Shown here in pieces: positions 26,204 to 35,667 of a stretch of 64,000 nt of DNA (within the stretch, counting starts at the first letter, position 1; every line of letters begins with the position of its first letter). The notes under the pieces were generated by a model that saw nothing but the letters and a program-made list of their open reading frames with translations, did no database searches and was not told where the DNA came from. The translations under genes were made by a program, and so were the position numbers. The stretch is from Halobacteriales archaeon YIM A00013 (GTDB lineage: Archaea > Halobacteriota > Halobacteria > Halobacteriales > Haloarculaceae): contig JAKCFM010000002.1 of assembly GCA_025041195.1 (NCBI GenBank), positions 620,001 to 684,000 of the forward strand, in the 5' to 3' direction.

Positions 26204-27172
26204 CTAGGGTTGCAAGACGACTTTACCAACGGAGCGTCTGTCTTCGATATATTCATGGGCGGCTTCCACTGCGTCGAGATCGAACGTTTCCCCGACGATC
26301 ACCGATAGCTCCCCATCGAGAAGCAGTTCGGTTAGTTCTGGGACGGACTGGAGGACGCGTTCAGGGTTGTGTTGCATTGATTGGCCGAGATGAAAGCCAT
26401 AGACGGAAGCATTGTTGAACAGTATCGTTCCGGTATCGACGGCACCGGGTTGGCCACTGGCTGCGCCGAACGCAACGAGAGTCCCGAACGGACTGAGACA
26501 ATCGAAGCTTGCAGTTGTCGTTGCTCCCCCTACGCCGTCGAGAATGAGATCGACACCGCTCTGGTCAGTGAGATTCGAAATTTCATCATCGAACGCTGTT
26601 TCGGTGTAGTTGATCGGATGGTCAACACCGAGTTTGTCGGCGAGCTCTAGCTTTTCGCTCGTGCTGGCGGTGCCAAACACAGTTGCATTGGCATTTGCGG
26701 CGAGCTGGGTTGCTGCCGTCCCAACACCCCCTGCCGCTGCGTGGATCAGAACACTATCTTCAGCCGTCAGATCACCGAGCGTGAACAGTGACGCATACGC
26801 GGTCAAAAACTGAACAGGAAACCCCGCCGCTTCTTCGAAGCTCATCGAAACTGGAACGTCGAAAACAGCACCTGCAGGGGCAACTGCGTATTCTGCGTAC
26901 CCACCAGTAGTCATGGCAACGACTCGGTCGCCGACGGATCGGTCCACACCCTCTCCGATTGCATCAATGCTGCCCGCAGCCTCCATCCCTGGAACGTATG
27001 GGGGCGCTGGACCACCGGGATACTGTCCTCGCCGCTGCATGATATCTGCAAAGTTTATTCCTGCGGCCTCGACTGCAATACGGAGCTCTCCTGGTCCCGG
27101 TTCGGGGAGCTCTCTTTCAGTCGGTGTGAGCACTGCTGCATCCCCATACTCTGGGACTTCGATCGCTCGCAT
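26204..27172 (-). CDS. Quinone oxidoreductase, MDR superfamily (NADPH:quinone reductase type)
   Basis: 322 residues of the zinc-independent medium-chain dehydrogenase/reductase type. The N-terminal GroES-like domain contains GINFADIMQRRGQYPG and PYVPGMEAAGSIDAIGEGV. The Rossmann domain contains the nucleotide loop HAAAGGVGTAATQLA (about 145-159) and DLILDGVGG. The catalytic zinc ligands of true alcohol dehydrogenases are absent. It probably reduces quinones or enones with NAD(P)H in the cytoplasm. It is a single gene; its stop lies next to the par array and it is read towards it. Confidence 0.9.
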   Translation of the reverse strand: MRAIEVPEYGDAAVLTPTERELPEPGPGELRIAVEAAGINFADIMQRRGQYPGGPAPPYVPGMEAAGSIDAIGEGVDRSVGDRVVAMTTGGYAEYAVAPAGAVFDVPVSMSFEEAAGFPVQFLTAYASLFTLGDLTAEDSVLIHAAAGGVGTAATQLAANANATVFGTASTSEKLELADKLGVDHPINYTETAFDDEISNLTDQSGVDLILDGVGGATTTASFDCLSPFGTLVAFGAASGQPGAVDTGTILFNNASVYGFHLGQSMQHNPERVLQSVPELTELLLDGELSVIVGETFDLDAVEAAHEYIEDRRSVGKVVLQP

Positions 27173-27213
27173 ACACCGTCATGGGGAAGTATCCGATTAA
27201 CCGTACTCACCAG

Positions 27214-27915
27214 TTACTGCTGAAAATTCTCCACGTAATCTGGTCGAGTTTCGTACTCGATCGGATCCCGGATGCCAATCCGCTGAAACGCTTGCAATCG
27301 ATACGCACACGCATCACAGGTACCACAGGCAGGGGCTTCACTACGATAGCAACTCCAGGTCAGATCGAACGGAACAGAGAGGTCGGTTCCCCGCCGGGCT
27401 ATATCAGTTTTGGATTGTTCAGTAAACGGAGCTTCGATGGTGATTGTTGTGTCTTCTTTCGTCCCTGTGGAAACTGTATTCTGAAACGCTTCGAAAAACT
27501 GTGGTCTGCAGTCGGGATAGCCCGAGAAGTCTTCCGAGTGCGCACCGATGAAGACGGCTTCACAGTCGTTTGCTTCGGCGTACGATACTGCCATCGCTAG
27601 CAGGTTCGCGTTTCTGAACGGAACGTAGGACGACGGAACACCGTCATCGTCCAGATCAGCATCTTCGATTTGTTCGTTCGCATCCGTGAGACTCGAATCA
27701 CCGATCTTCGAGAGATGATCTGTCGTTAGCCGAAGGAAATCACGAGCGTCAAAATGGTCTGCCTGTGCTTTTGCACACGCGAATTCCTTTGATTCCGTTT
27801 GTTGGCCATAGGAGGTGTGGAGCATGAAAAGTTCGTATCCCCGTTCGGCAGCGACTGCCGTGGCGGTGGCGCTGTCCATGCCGCCTGAGGCCAGTACAAC
27901 GGCGCGTTTAGACAT
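27214..27915 (-). CDS. queC: 7-cyano-7-deazaguanine (preQ0) synthase
   Basis: 233 residues from the ATG at 27915 (MSKRAVVLASGG); a GTG at 27924 is an in-frame alternative. QueC converts 7-carboxy-7-deazaguanine to preQ0 with ATP and ammonia. In archaea preQ0 is the base inserted into tRNA on the way to archaeosine. The ATP pyrophosphatase loop is LASGGMDSATATAVA (about 8-22), and the zinc site near the C-terminus is CYRSEAPACGTCDACAYR. It is downstream of queE and queD on the same strand, so the window holds three successive pathway enzymes in reverse order of reaction. Confidence 0.96.
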   Translation of the reverse strand: MSKRAVVLASGGMDSATATAVAAERGYELFMLHTSYGQQTESKEFACAKAQADHFDARDFLRLTTDHLSKIGDSSLTDANEQIEDADLDDDGVPSSYVPFRNANLLAMAVSYAEANDCEAVFIGAHSEDFSGYPDCRPQFFEAFQNTVSTGTKEDTTITIEAPFTEQSKTDIARRGTDLSVPFDLTWSCYRSEAPACGTCDACAYRLQAFQRIGIRDPIEYETRPDYVENFQQ

Positions 27916-27986
27916 TATTCTCACCGTTGGAAATCGATTTTCGTGACGATACGACTACCATACTGTGGTGGTGGCTGATCATAGGA

Positions 27987-28763
27987 TTACGTTTCTGGAG
28001 CATCGTTCCATAGATCGACGTGCAGGCGTGGCGTATACCGGTATCCATATTCGATTGCGAGTTCGGCCACGGTCTGTTGTCTATCAGCGAGCTGCTCTCG
28101 GGTCGTCCCTTCGGGCATGAGGAGGATATCTTCATTTTCGATGGTGGTGGTACTGTTCGCGCGAATTTGCGCGACAAGCTCGTTGATCTCTTCGAGATCA
28201 GTACGGTCTGTCACGACGAACTTGAGCTGCGTTGAATACGAATCGACGAGCTGTCCGAGTGCGTCCATATCGATTCGCTCTGTCTCGTGTTTTTTGTTCC
28301 ATCCATCGACGTCGTCGGCTGGTGCGTTCTCCTCAGTGGGAGTGCTTGATTTGAGCTTCGGAGAAATGCTTGCGAGATCTATCGGTGCGTCGCGGTAGAT
28401 CGTGCCGTTCGTTTCGACAGTGGTGTGATATCCTAGTTCGTTCAGCCGTTCGAGCAACGCCACTGCTTCGGGATGAATCAGGGGTTCACCGCCGGTGAGG
28501 ACGACATGTGAAGCAGAATCAAACGATTGTATCTTCTCAATAATCGTTTCGATCGAACAGTGGGCATACACCGGTTCCCAAGACGTGTGATACGAATCAC
28601 AGAACCAGCATCGGAGATTGCACCCACTGGTGCGAACGAAAACGCTGGGTGTGCCGGTCAGCTTTCCTTCTCCCTGTACTGAATAGAAGAGTTCGTTGAG
28701 TGGCAGTCCCGAGGCTGTGTCATCATCGCCAATCGTTTCGGAGACAGCATCGCTGACCGGCAT
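27987..28763 (-). CDS. queE: 7-carboxy-7-deazaguanine synthase (radical SAM)
   Basis: 258 residues. A radical-SAM enzyme converting 6-carboxy-tetrahydropterin to 7-carboxy-7-deazaguanine. The cluster motif CNLRCWFCD (about 49-57) is the CxxxCxxC triad. The SAM-binding glycine motif is LTGGEPLIHPEA, and FYSVQGEGKLTGTPSVFVRTSG is the QueE-specific N-terminus. Its ATG overlaps the queD stop by one base, showing translational coupling. The C-terminal part carries an acidic insertion around SSTPTEENAPADDVDGW typical of halophilic adaptation. Confidence 0.96.
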   Translation of the reverse strand: MPVSDAVSETIGDDDTASGLPLNELFYSVQGEGKLTGTPSVFVRTSGCNLRCWFCDSYHTSWEPVYAHCSIETIIEKIQSFDSASHVVLTGGEPLIHPEAVALLERLNELGYHTTVETNGTIYRDAPIDLASISPKLKSSTPTEENAPADDVDGWNKKHETERIDMDALGQLVDSYSTQLKFVVTDRTDLEEINELVAQIRANSTTTIENEDILLMPEGTTREQLADRQQTVAELAIEYGYRYTPRLHVDLWNDAPET

Positions 28764-29215
28764 CAGTGGTCGCCCGTTGCACAGAGCTGTGCTGTTTCCC
28801 GGACACGCACCGAGATATCCGTGATTCGATCGGGGAGCGCTGCCGTGAGAGCCCCCTCTAGATAGACGCTCATCACCTCTGCTGTTGGTGGATCGTCTAG
28901 TACAACCACTGCATTTTGATCGCCACTTTGCTCGAATGCGTCAATGAGTGGATCGCCGCTCTCAAGCAGGAATTTATGATCCCATCTATCGATGACGTCA
29001 GTTACATCTCCTTTGTCCACTACCCACCCAGTTTCTGACAACGTTCCCGTTATAGATACAGATATAGCATAGTTGTGGCCGTGTGGCTGACTGCATTTAC
29101 CGTCGTGGTGAAGCAGTCTGTGGCCGGCACTGATTCGAATTGGGGTTGAGTCACCGATGTAGAGCGTGCGTTCGACTGATGAGAGCTGATCTGGCGTGTG
29201 TGAACCTGCAGTCAT
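28763..29215 (-). CDS. queD: 6-carboxy-5,6,7,8-tetrahydropterin synthase
   Basis: 150 residues of the QueD/PTPS fold. It makes 6-carboxytetrahydropterin from dihydroneopterin triphosphate, the first committed step to preQ0. Zinc ligands are His in SAGHRLLHHDGKCSQPHGHNY, and the same segment holds the catalytic Cys (KCSQ). DHKFLLESGDPL supplies the second half of the active site. It is the promoter-proximal gene of the queD-queE-queC set. Confidence 0.95.
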   Translation of the reverse strand: MTAGSHTPDQLSSVERTLYIGDSTPIRISAGHRLLHHDGKCSQPHGHNYAISVSITGTLSETGWVVDKGDVTDVIDRWDHKFLLESGDPLIDAFEQSGDQNAVVVLDDPPTAEVMSVYLEGALTAALPDRITDISVRVRETAQLCATGDH

Positions 29216-29292
29216 AGATATGCGCCCAATATACGCTCTGTATTCTTCACGGAATATGAAGTCCCCGATAGGGGCTTACGATTTGATCGAAA

Positions 29293-30549
29293 TCATCTAT
29301 CAATGCCAGTCGTTTGGATTCGTTCGGCTACCTTGCGCCGACAGAGATAGAGAGCACAGAGAATCACTGGATAGATCACCATTGTGCTGGCGATGGTAGC
29401 GGGTGAAATTGCAACGGGCGTGTGAGCCCCCAACTCGACTCGGGATTGGGTAGCAAATAGCCCGGCCGCGATAACTAACGGCGTTATCATGGCGACATTC
29501 CAGAATCCAGGATGAATGTGATATCCGTGATCGAATCGATCACGCCATGGAATCACAGTCAATGCCCAAATTTGAGCGACTGCACCACCAAATATACTGA
29601 TAATCATTACTGATCCAATACAGACATTTACCAAATTTCCAATGTGGATAGGGCCTACTATATGCGGGGTTACCCAGGGAGAAGATGTTGCTATCGAAGC
29701 GGTTGTGAGAAGAGTCTCAAATGAAAATATCCCTCCTATCTGTGTATATCCAATGACTATATATATTAACCATATTCCAAAAAATGTATATCGAGGCCGA
29801 TTTCTATCGGATTCGTCGAAATACCCAAATAAGAGCAGGATTGATAGCACAATCCCAACCCCGATGCCGATGAGTGAAACTGAAATAACAGTGTATGTGA
29901 AACTGATTGTTCCAAAACGGGCACCTCCATCTGGCGTACCAGCAATTGCTCCAATCCACAGCAACACCAGTCCAAAAAGATGAATGCCAATGAGTGGCCA
30001 GAGAACGAATCTGCTCCGAGAAAAGCTGTTGATATCATCGATTCGTTGGTGCGTGTAAACCACCTCGTAGGCTCCGTAGCTCAACCAGAGGCCCCCGACG
30101 AGTATAGCTAGTTGAAGTGATGGTGAGACGACCATAACGCTATCGAGTGCAGTGATAACTGCCACTGCGATACAGACCGTTATGACCAAACGCACGGCGG
30201 TAGGACCGCGCACCATCCCGATGGGTCCCCGTGTGTTGGCCATAGAGAGCGTCCGACGCCACTCCGAGACAATCTGTGGTCCAGCGGACCATTGCAACCA
30301 TTGCGTCTCCTCTTCTGTTGAGGTGGCGCCAGTGGCTGCGCTATCAGTCTGGATGTCGTGTAGCCGGTCGTAGCGTGCTCTCGCTGTGTCGTCGAGCAGT
30401 GTCTCTTTGGCTGCCTGGAGCTGTTTTCGCCGTATCTCTGTGTCGTCCGATTCGTCCAGCGCGGCGATTTTTCGTTCAAATGCTGCTTCTATCTCGGTTG
30501 CATCCGCATCGTGGCTAACCTCCAGTATTTCGTAGTACGTTGTTGTCAT
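29293..30549 (-). CDS. Membrane protein with an N-terminal degenerate J domain
   Basis: 418 residues. Residues 1-68 follow the DnaJ J-domain pattern (TYYEILEVSHDADATEIEAAF ... AKETLLDDTARARYDRLH, residues split here) but lack the HPD tripeptide needed to stimulate Hsp70: the loop reads IAALDESDDTE. After a linker (EEETQWLQWSAGPQ) come about eight transmembrane helices with short loops (about 115-410). It may be a membrane-tethered chaperone adaptor or use the J fold only for protein contacts. It stands alone between queD and a divergent glycosyltransferase-like gene. Confidence 0.75.
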   Translation of the reverse strand: MTTTYYEILEVSHDADATEIEAAFERKIAALDESDDTEIRRKQLQAAKETLLDDTARARYDRLHDIQTDSAATGATSTEEETQWLQWSAGPQIVSEWRRTLSMANTRGPIGMVRGPTAVRLVITVCIAVAVITALDSVMVVSPSLQLAILVGGLWLSYGAYEVVYTHQRIDDINSFSRSRFVLWPLIGIHLFGLVLLWIGAIAGTPDGGARFGTISFTYTVISVSLIGIGVGIVLSILLLFGYFDESDRNRPRYTFFGIWLIYIVIGYTQIGGIFSFETLLTTASIATSSPWVTPHIVGPIHIGNLVNVCIGSVMIISIFGGAVAQIWALTVIPWRDRFDHGYHIHPGFWNVAMITPLVIAAGLFATQSRVELGAHTPVAISPATIASTMVIYPVILCALYLCRRKVAERIQTTGIDR

Positions 30550-30771
30550 TGTATGGCAATCATGTACCCTACCGTAGCGGCGGTTGTGATCACCGTTCGT
30601 TCGGTCGTTCCTTCGACTGGGATAGATGGTATAACGACAAAATCACCTGTAAAGCTACCGGCACGCAACTGGAATGATCCTGGTATAAACTGATTCCCTG
30701 TAGAATGATAATGACGTCCCAACCAAAGGGGTTTTTTATAGGATACACCGATCAAATGGTATGCGGATTGG

Positions 30772-32925
30772 ATGTTGCGCTGGAGTAATGTGGTGGCAGT
30801 TGTCTCCGCCGTTGCGCATTCTGCCTGTTCGGTCCTCGATTACAGTATGCAGTCCAACCGTTGGTTACGCATTTTCATGAATACCAGACGATATAGAACG
30901 CTCCTTGGATTACTCGCACTGGTAGGCGGGCTAACTGTCTGGCTCGTCGCCTCGGAGCTGTTTCCGTACCATTCGATCAATCACGATGAAGGCGTTTATC
31001 TCCAACAAGCGTCGCTGTTACTCGACGGAACAGTCACGCTGACCCCGGATCTGCCAGGGCTTTCTCGACCGTGGTTTTTCGTCGCTGATGGTTCACAGCT
31101 GTATCCGAAGTACGCACCCGTTCCTGCTGCGATGTTTGCCGTTGGGATGGGTGTAGGGATTCCTCGACTGTCTCTGGTGCTGATTAGTATGGGGGTGCTC
31201 GTACTGATTGGTGCGATTGGCACAGAGCTGTTTGATCATCGAACGGGAGTATTGGCGACGATCCTCTGTGGATGTTCGCCGTTATTCATTTTCTCATCTG
31301 CAGTGTATCTTCCGTACGCACCCACGACGTTCTTGAATCTGCTGTTTGCCTACAGCTATCTTCGCGCTCATTCAACAGCGAGCACAGTCTGGGCGATAAC
31401 CGGGGGGCTGGCGATTGGTGCGGCATTTTTCTCTCGACCGTACACGGCCGTTCTGTTTGCAGTTCCGTTCGTGATCCACGCCGTGTGGGTCCTCTCGCAG
31501 GATCGAACGTCGCTCTCGTGGATCGGTCTCGTGGCCGGTGGCGGAATTGCTGGCGTAGCAACCGCATTGGCGTACAACAGTGTTCTTACTGGCGATCCGC
31601 TCGTGTTTCCATTCAAAGCGTTCGCTCCGGAGGATGGCCTTGGCTTTGGCCAGCAAAAACTGCTGTCCCATGAACTCGACTATACGCCGACGCGAGCGGT
31701 CACTGCCAACGCTGCCGTCCTCGAATCCTTCGGCACGTCCTGGTTTGTCGGGGGACTTGTTGGTGTTTTCGTCGCTATGATCGGCATGGCAGAGACCGTC
31801 ATTGAGCGGAATGATCGTCGACTTCTCCTGGTGGGTGTTTGTGTGTCGGTAGTCTGTGGGAACGTCTACTTCTGGGGAAATTTCAATCTACTGGGGTCAC
31901 TCGCCCAGCGTGGCGATGGGTTGATCGCGTATCTGGGGCCGTACTACCATTTCGACCTGCTGCTTCCACTCTCAGTGTTCGGTGCTTGGGGGCTCTGGAT
32001 CGTCGTCGATCGATGGCGAATGCTTACAGAGCGCTTCAATCGCCAGCGTGTGGCTATCTTGGGGTGTGTCGGGCTGCTTGTGCTTGCCCTTTGTGCTGGT
32101 TCAATCACAGCGGTTACCGTTTCGTCGGTGGTTGACCGGAATGCAGCGGCGACTGACTCATACGAGCGTGCGTACGAACCGTTTACAGAACGCTCGCTCG
32201 ACAATTCGCTCGTCTTGCTTCCGCGGACCTACGGCGACTGGCTCAACCATCCGTTTCAGTATCTTCGAAATACGCCGAATTTCGATGGGGACGTGGTGTA
32301 CACCACGGATGGTGCGCCGCTTCGGTCGGTGAGCTCGTATCCTAACCGCACGGTCTACCGATATCGCTACCGTGGACCCTGGAATCCCACAGGAGGAACT
32401 CCAACTGAAGGTCGGCTCCAGCGAGTCGACAGCATTCGTGGTGAAACCATTTCACTAGACACCGATCTCACGGTTCCAGCTCCAACTGATGAAGCTACCG
32501 TCCGTGTTGGAACTGATAGCAATCACTCGATTTCCGTCAATACAGGTCGTTCACAGTCACTCACTGTTTCGATCACTGCAGATGGCGGTGTGGTGCAGAC
32601 CGCAACCGACCACCGCCAACTCCCGATTGGGAACTCGACAGTGGTCACGATCACCGCATCCGTTGATCGACCGGAAAATAAAACCGTCACCACGCAGCTC
32701 ACGCTCCCGGTCTCCGTTTCCGGCTCGACAGTGCGAACGATCACTCCCCGGATTGATTATTGCACCGGGGAGCAACTCTGTGGCGACGGCTCGACGTATC
32801 TGCCACTGGAATCGGACGAATACGCATCTATTACCGGAACGATCGAGGGGACAGCGACTGGTTCCGATCGATTCGCTTCAGTTCGGTCGGCCAAAAACGA
32901 GACTCGCGAGTCACAGTTCGAGTGA
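30772..32925 (+). CDS. GT39/GT83-like membrane glycosyltransferase (ArnT/PMT family)
   Basis: 717 residues. N-terminal half: about ten transmembrane helices, with an acidic HDEGVYLQQ motif in the first outside loop (after NH), as in dolichyl-phosphate-dependent GT-C glycosyltransferases. C-terminal third (about 470-717): an extracellular beta-rich domain (PFTERSLDNSLVLLPRTYG onward). Likely transfers a lipid-linked sugar to an exported acceptor. I used the ATG at 30772 because a TATA-like TTTTTTATA sits about 32-40 bp upstream; ATGs at 30847 and 30877 are possible, and the first membrane helix begins after the latter. The 3' end overlaps the convergent protease gene by 15 bp. Confidence 0.8.
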   Translation: MLRWSNVVAVVSAVAHSACSVLDYSMQSNRWLRIFMNTRRYRTLLGLLALVGGLTVWLVASELFPYHSINHDEGVYLQQASLLLDGTVTLTPDLPGLSRPWFFVADGSQLYPKYAPVPAAMFAVGMGVGIPRLSLVLISMGVLVLIGAIGTELFDHRTGVLATILCGCSPLFIFSSAVYLPYAPTTFLNLLFAYSYLRAHSTASTVWAITGGLAIGAAFFSRPYTAVLFAVPFVIHAVWVLSQDRTSLSWIGLVAGGGIAGVATALAYNSVLTGDPLVFPFKAFAPEDGLGFGQQKLLSHELDYTPTRAVTANAAVLESFGTSWFVGGLVGVFVAMIGMAETVIERNDRRLLLVGVCVSVVCGNVYFWGNFNLLGSLAQRGDGLIAYLGPYYHFDLLLPLSVFGAWGLWIVVDRWRMLTERFNRQRVAILGCVGLLVLALCAGSITAVTVSSVVDRNAAATDSYERAYEPFTERSLDNSLVLLPRTYGDWLNHPFQYLRNTPNFDGDVVYTTDGAPLRSVSSYPNRTVYRYRYRGPWNPTGGTPTEGRLQRVDSIRGETISLDTDLTVPAPTDEATVRVGTDSNHSISVNTGRSQSLTVSITADGGVVQTATDHRQLPIGNSTVVTITASVDRPENKTVTTQLTLPVSVSGSTVRTITPRIDYCTGEQLCGDGSTYLPLESDEYASITGTIEGTATGSDRFASVRSAKNETRESQFE

Positions 32926-34086
32926 GGACTGCGGCCGTGTGGCGTTACTCATCGACGGCGGCTCGCCACCGGATTTAATGATGGTAAACGCTCGCATTAG
33001 ATCCGTCCGCGAGATAATTCCAATAAGTGTTCCATCTTCTGTCACGACGGGTAATCGACCCACGCCGGTGGATTGCATCTGCTCGAATGCTGCCATGGCA
33101 TCCGTTTTTGGCTGCGTGGACTCAACGTCCCGTGTCATTACTTCGCTCACTCGATAGGCGTCCTGTTCGATTTCGTTTATTTCTGCGGCATCAGAGAGCG
33201 TCACCACGCCGACGAGCTGTTCGTTTCTGACGACTGGATAGCCCATATGCCGATCTTCGAACATTCGGTCCATTAGCTCCGTTATCGAAATGTCCTCAGG
33301 GACGGTTTTGAGATCCGACCGTGGCGTCATGATGTCGCTTACGCTGACTCCCTCGAACGACGCGCGGAGGCTGGTTTGTTGGGCTTCGCCCGAGGCAGCG
33401 ATGTAGATGAAAAACGCCAGCAGAATTAGAAACCAGTCGGTAAAAATCCCGATGATGCCGAGCAAAAACGCAAAGAACTTCCCGACTTCGGCGGCCTGTT
33501 GTGTGGCTTTTGCGTGCGGTCGAGAGCGCGCAAGCAGTGCGCGCAGAATTCTGCCGCCGTCCATCGGAAATGCCGGCAGCAGGTTGAAGATCGCGAGCAT
33601 CACGTTGAGAACAGCAAGATAGCCCATCACCAACTGCGCTGCTTGGAGTCCTGGGCCCAAAAACAGAAATACGATGTAACAGCCAATCCCGATCAGCACG
33701 CTCACGATCGGCCCTGCCACGGCGATAAGCAACTCGTGGCGCCAGTTCTCTGGAAACTCTGTAAAACTTGCCACGCCGCCGAGTAGCCAGAGCGTAATTG
33801 AGTCGATCTCGTACCCAAATCGTTTGGCGACAGCCGAATGGCCTAGTTCGTGTAACAACACCCCAACGAACAGTCCGATCGCCGAGGTGAATCCAACGAT
33901 CCACGGCGTGTTCCCGCGTGCGATATCTCCTGGGGTAATCGATGCACCGAGTTCTTGTTTGAGCAGCGTCGCGATCGTTTCGACATCGAAGGCAATGAGC
34001 GCCCCAAACAACGGGAGAACGATGAGGAACGACCAGTGAAGCTTGATCGGTATGGACGACACCGATCCGATCCGGATCCCTCGCAT
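32911..34086 (-). CDS. Site-2-protease-type membrane metalloprotease with two CBS domains (M50)
   Basis: 391 residues. About six membrane helices (1-215) carry the zinc motif LLHELGHSAVAKRFG (HExxH, about 61-66) and the second ligand site LPAFPMDGGRILRALLA. A C-terminal CBS pair follows (SVSDIMTPRSDLKTVPEDIS and VSEVMTRDVESTQPKTDAM). These proteases cut membrane-bound regulators; the CBS pair probably senses a nucleotide. The start is 56 bp from a six-unit cluster of the 9-bp repeat. Confidence 0.93.
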   Translation of the reverse strand: MRGIRIGSVSSIPIKLHWSFLIVLPLFGALIAFDVETIATLLKQELGASITPGDIARGNTPWIVGFTSAIGLFVGVLLHELGHSAVAKRFGYEIDSITLWLLGGVASFTEFPENWRHELLIAVAGPIVSVLIGIGCYIVFLFLGPGLQAAQLVMGYLAVLNVMLAIFNLLPAFPMDGGRILRALLARSRPHAKATQQAAEVGKFFAFLLGIIGIFTDWFLILLAFFIYIAASGEAQQTSLRASFEGVSVSDIMTPRSDLKTVPEDISITELMDRMFEDRHMGYPVVRNEQLVGVVTLSDAAEINEIEQDAYRVSEVMTRDVESTQPKTDAMAAFEQMQSTGVGRLPVVTEDGTLIGIISRTDLMRAFTIIKSGGEPPSMSNATRPQSSLEL

Positions 34087-34142
34087 AGTTCACTAGTATG
34101 CAAGCGGATGCTTAAAGCCACACCCGGCGACGCGCTGTTGAA

Positions 34143-34196
34143 TTGTACTGTGCCCACATTCTTTACAGTGTGAACAGTATTAGCTGTCCAAACTGT
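34143..34196. repeat. Six-position 9-bp ACWGT cluster (satellite)
   Basis: In-phase 9-mers from 34143 end ACTGT, ACATT, ACAGT, ACAGT, GCTGT, ACTGT; only the second core is degenerate. The span is again 54 bp. It occupies the gap between the P450 stop (34223) and the upstream side of the M50 protease gene, so it might also affect that promoter. Confidence 0.75.
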
Positions 34197-34222
34197 CGAC
34201 TGTGGCCCTGTCTCGGGAGTCA

Positions 34223-35653
34223 TCAGGATTTGTTGCCCCTCCTTTCTGAGCGTTGATTGCAGTCGGTGCCGACGGGAGTGACAACACAGTCCAGTCGATC
34301 GGGTGTGAGAAACGCTTTTGCCTCTGTTTTCGGATCAACAGTCCGACGCTCAAAGGTAGCCTCGGAAAGACAGACACGGAGAATCTCGGTGAGTTCCGTC
34401 GTTGCAAACCGCATACCGAGACAGTGTCTTGGTCCGCGTCCGAACGGCAGATACGCGGAACATTCCTGTGGAGATCGATCTGTCCATCGATTCGGCATGA
34501 ACGCGTCGGGCTTTGTCCACCACCGTCTGTCGCGGTGCAAAGAGTATACTGGCAATTGAATAGTGGTGTCAGCTGGCAGTCGATATCCGTTACACTGAAC
34601 GGGTTGACGTGGCGTTCGATACAGCGAATGAATCGGTGGATACAGTCGGAGCGTTTCTGTAATTGCATTTTCGATGGGAGCCGTGGTCTCGGGTACTGCA
34701 GATCGGATCTCTGTCGCGACTGATTGTGTGCCAGCGATCAACCAGAGTGCGTAGCCGAGCGTTATGGCGGTTGTCTCGTGGCCAGCGAACAACAACGCAG
34801 TCAACTGATCTCGAATTGTCGAGTCATCGATATTGGGCTCGGAAAGCAGCGCTGATAACACGTCCTCGGGTGGATTCGTGGAGTTTCGTCGCTCCTCAAG
34901 AATCTCGGCTACGAGGTCGTCAAAAGCGGCCATTGTTCGCTTGTACCGTCGCTCGGTGGGCGTGGCAGGCATCCAGTCCGGGAGCAGATTTCCGAGCGCA
35001 CCCAGATTCGATCGTTTGTGGATTGCGTTTGCGACCGAGCGAATGACCGTGTGTCGTTCGTCTGATTGGTTGATAGAAAACAACGTATTACAGAGTATTG
35101 TGAGCGTCAGCTCCGTTGCAGCGGTGTAACAATCCACGACATCCGCAGAAATCCAGCGATTGAGGGCCGTACGTGTGGCATCTCTGATTGTTTCGCGGTG
35201 GTTCTCCAGCTGTTCCGGACGAAAAGCTGGCCCCATCGCTTCCCTGAGCTGTTTCCATTCGGTTCCAGAAGCTGCGACGACGTTCGTCGGACCCAGGAGT
35301 TCGAGAAATTCAGTTTCGAACGGTCCCTTCTCGAACAGGCCGTTCTGTTCGAGAAGCACCGTAGATACCAGGGTGGGATCGAACAGGACGACGAACTCGT
35401 TTCCAACGGCGTGGTATCGAACGATGTCGCCGTACTCCTTGAACCGTTCGAGCGCATCGAGCCCACCAGTGAGAAATTCGATTGTGTTTCCAACAACCGG
35501 CAGTCCACCGCTTGCGGGTGGTTTTTCGCTAGCTGTAATTGTGGTGGAAAACGGACTCTGTGTGTTCTTTGGGGATCGTCCGGGATCGGTCATCGATTCA
35601 ATTGACGGATCGGGACTGTGTGGTCGTTCTGGCGAACTGATAAGCCCTTTCAA
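34223..35653 (-). CDS. Cytochrome P450 monooxygenase
   Basis: 476 residues, soluble, without an N-terminal membrane anchor. The I-helix oxygen-activation motif is AGHETTAITLGYALW, the K-helix ExxR is ETLRLYPP, the meander is MPNRWTDRSPQE and the heme loop FGRGPRHCLGMRFATTE holds the proximal Cys. The substrate is unknown; haloarchaeal P450s act on lipophilic molecules. Redox partners are not encoded nearby. It is divergent from the HTH_10 regulator (14 bp between start codons), so regulation by that protein is plausible. Confidence 0.94.
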   Translation of the reverse strand: MKGLISSPERPHSPDPSIESMTDPGRSPKNTQSPFSTTITASEKPPASGGLPVVGNTIEFLTGGLDALERFKEYGDIVRYHAVGNEFVVLFDPTLVSTVLLEQNGLFEKGPFETEFLELLGPTNVVAASGTEWKQLREAMGPAFRPEQLENHRETIRDATRTALNRWISADVVDCYTAATELTLTILCNTLFSINQSDERHTVIRSVANAIHKRSNLGALGNLLPDWMPATPTERRYKRTMAAFDDLVAEILEERRNSTNPPEDVLSALLSEPNIDDSTIRDQLTALLFAGHETTAITLGYALWLIAGTQSVATEIRSAVPETTAPIENAITETLRLYPPIHSLYRTPRQPVQCNGYRLPADTTIQLPVYSLHRDRRWWTKPDAFMPNRWTDRSPQECSAYLPFGRGPRHCLGMRFATTELTEILRVCLSEATFERRTVDPKTEAKAFLTPDRLDCVVTPVGTDCNQRSERRGNKS

Positions 35654-35667
35654 GAGGAACCTATCCT

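Noticed and set aside
24664-26308. Many open frames in the repeat region with peptides rich in TV, YT and CT
   Set aside because: A 9-bp period equals three codons, so the array automatically yields frames with repeated tripeptides. Frames break at every 1-2 bp slip, both central bases A and T are mixed, and no start or haloarchaeal composition is seen.
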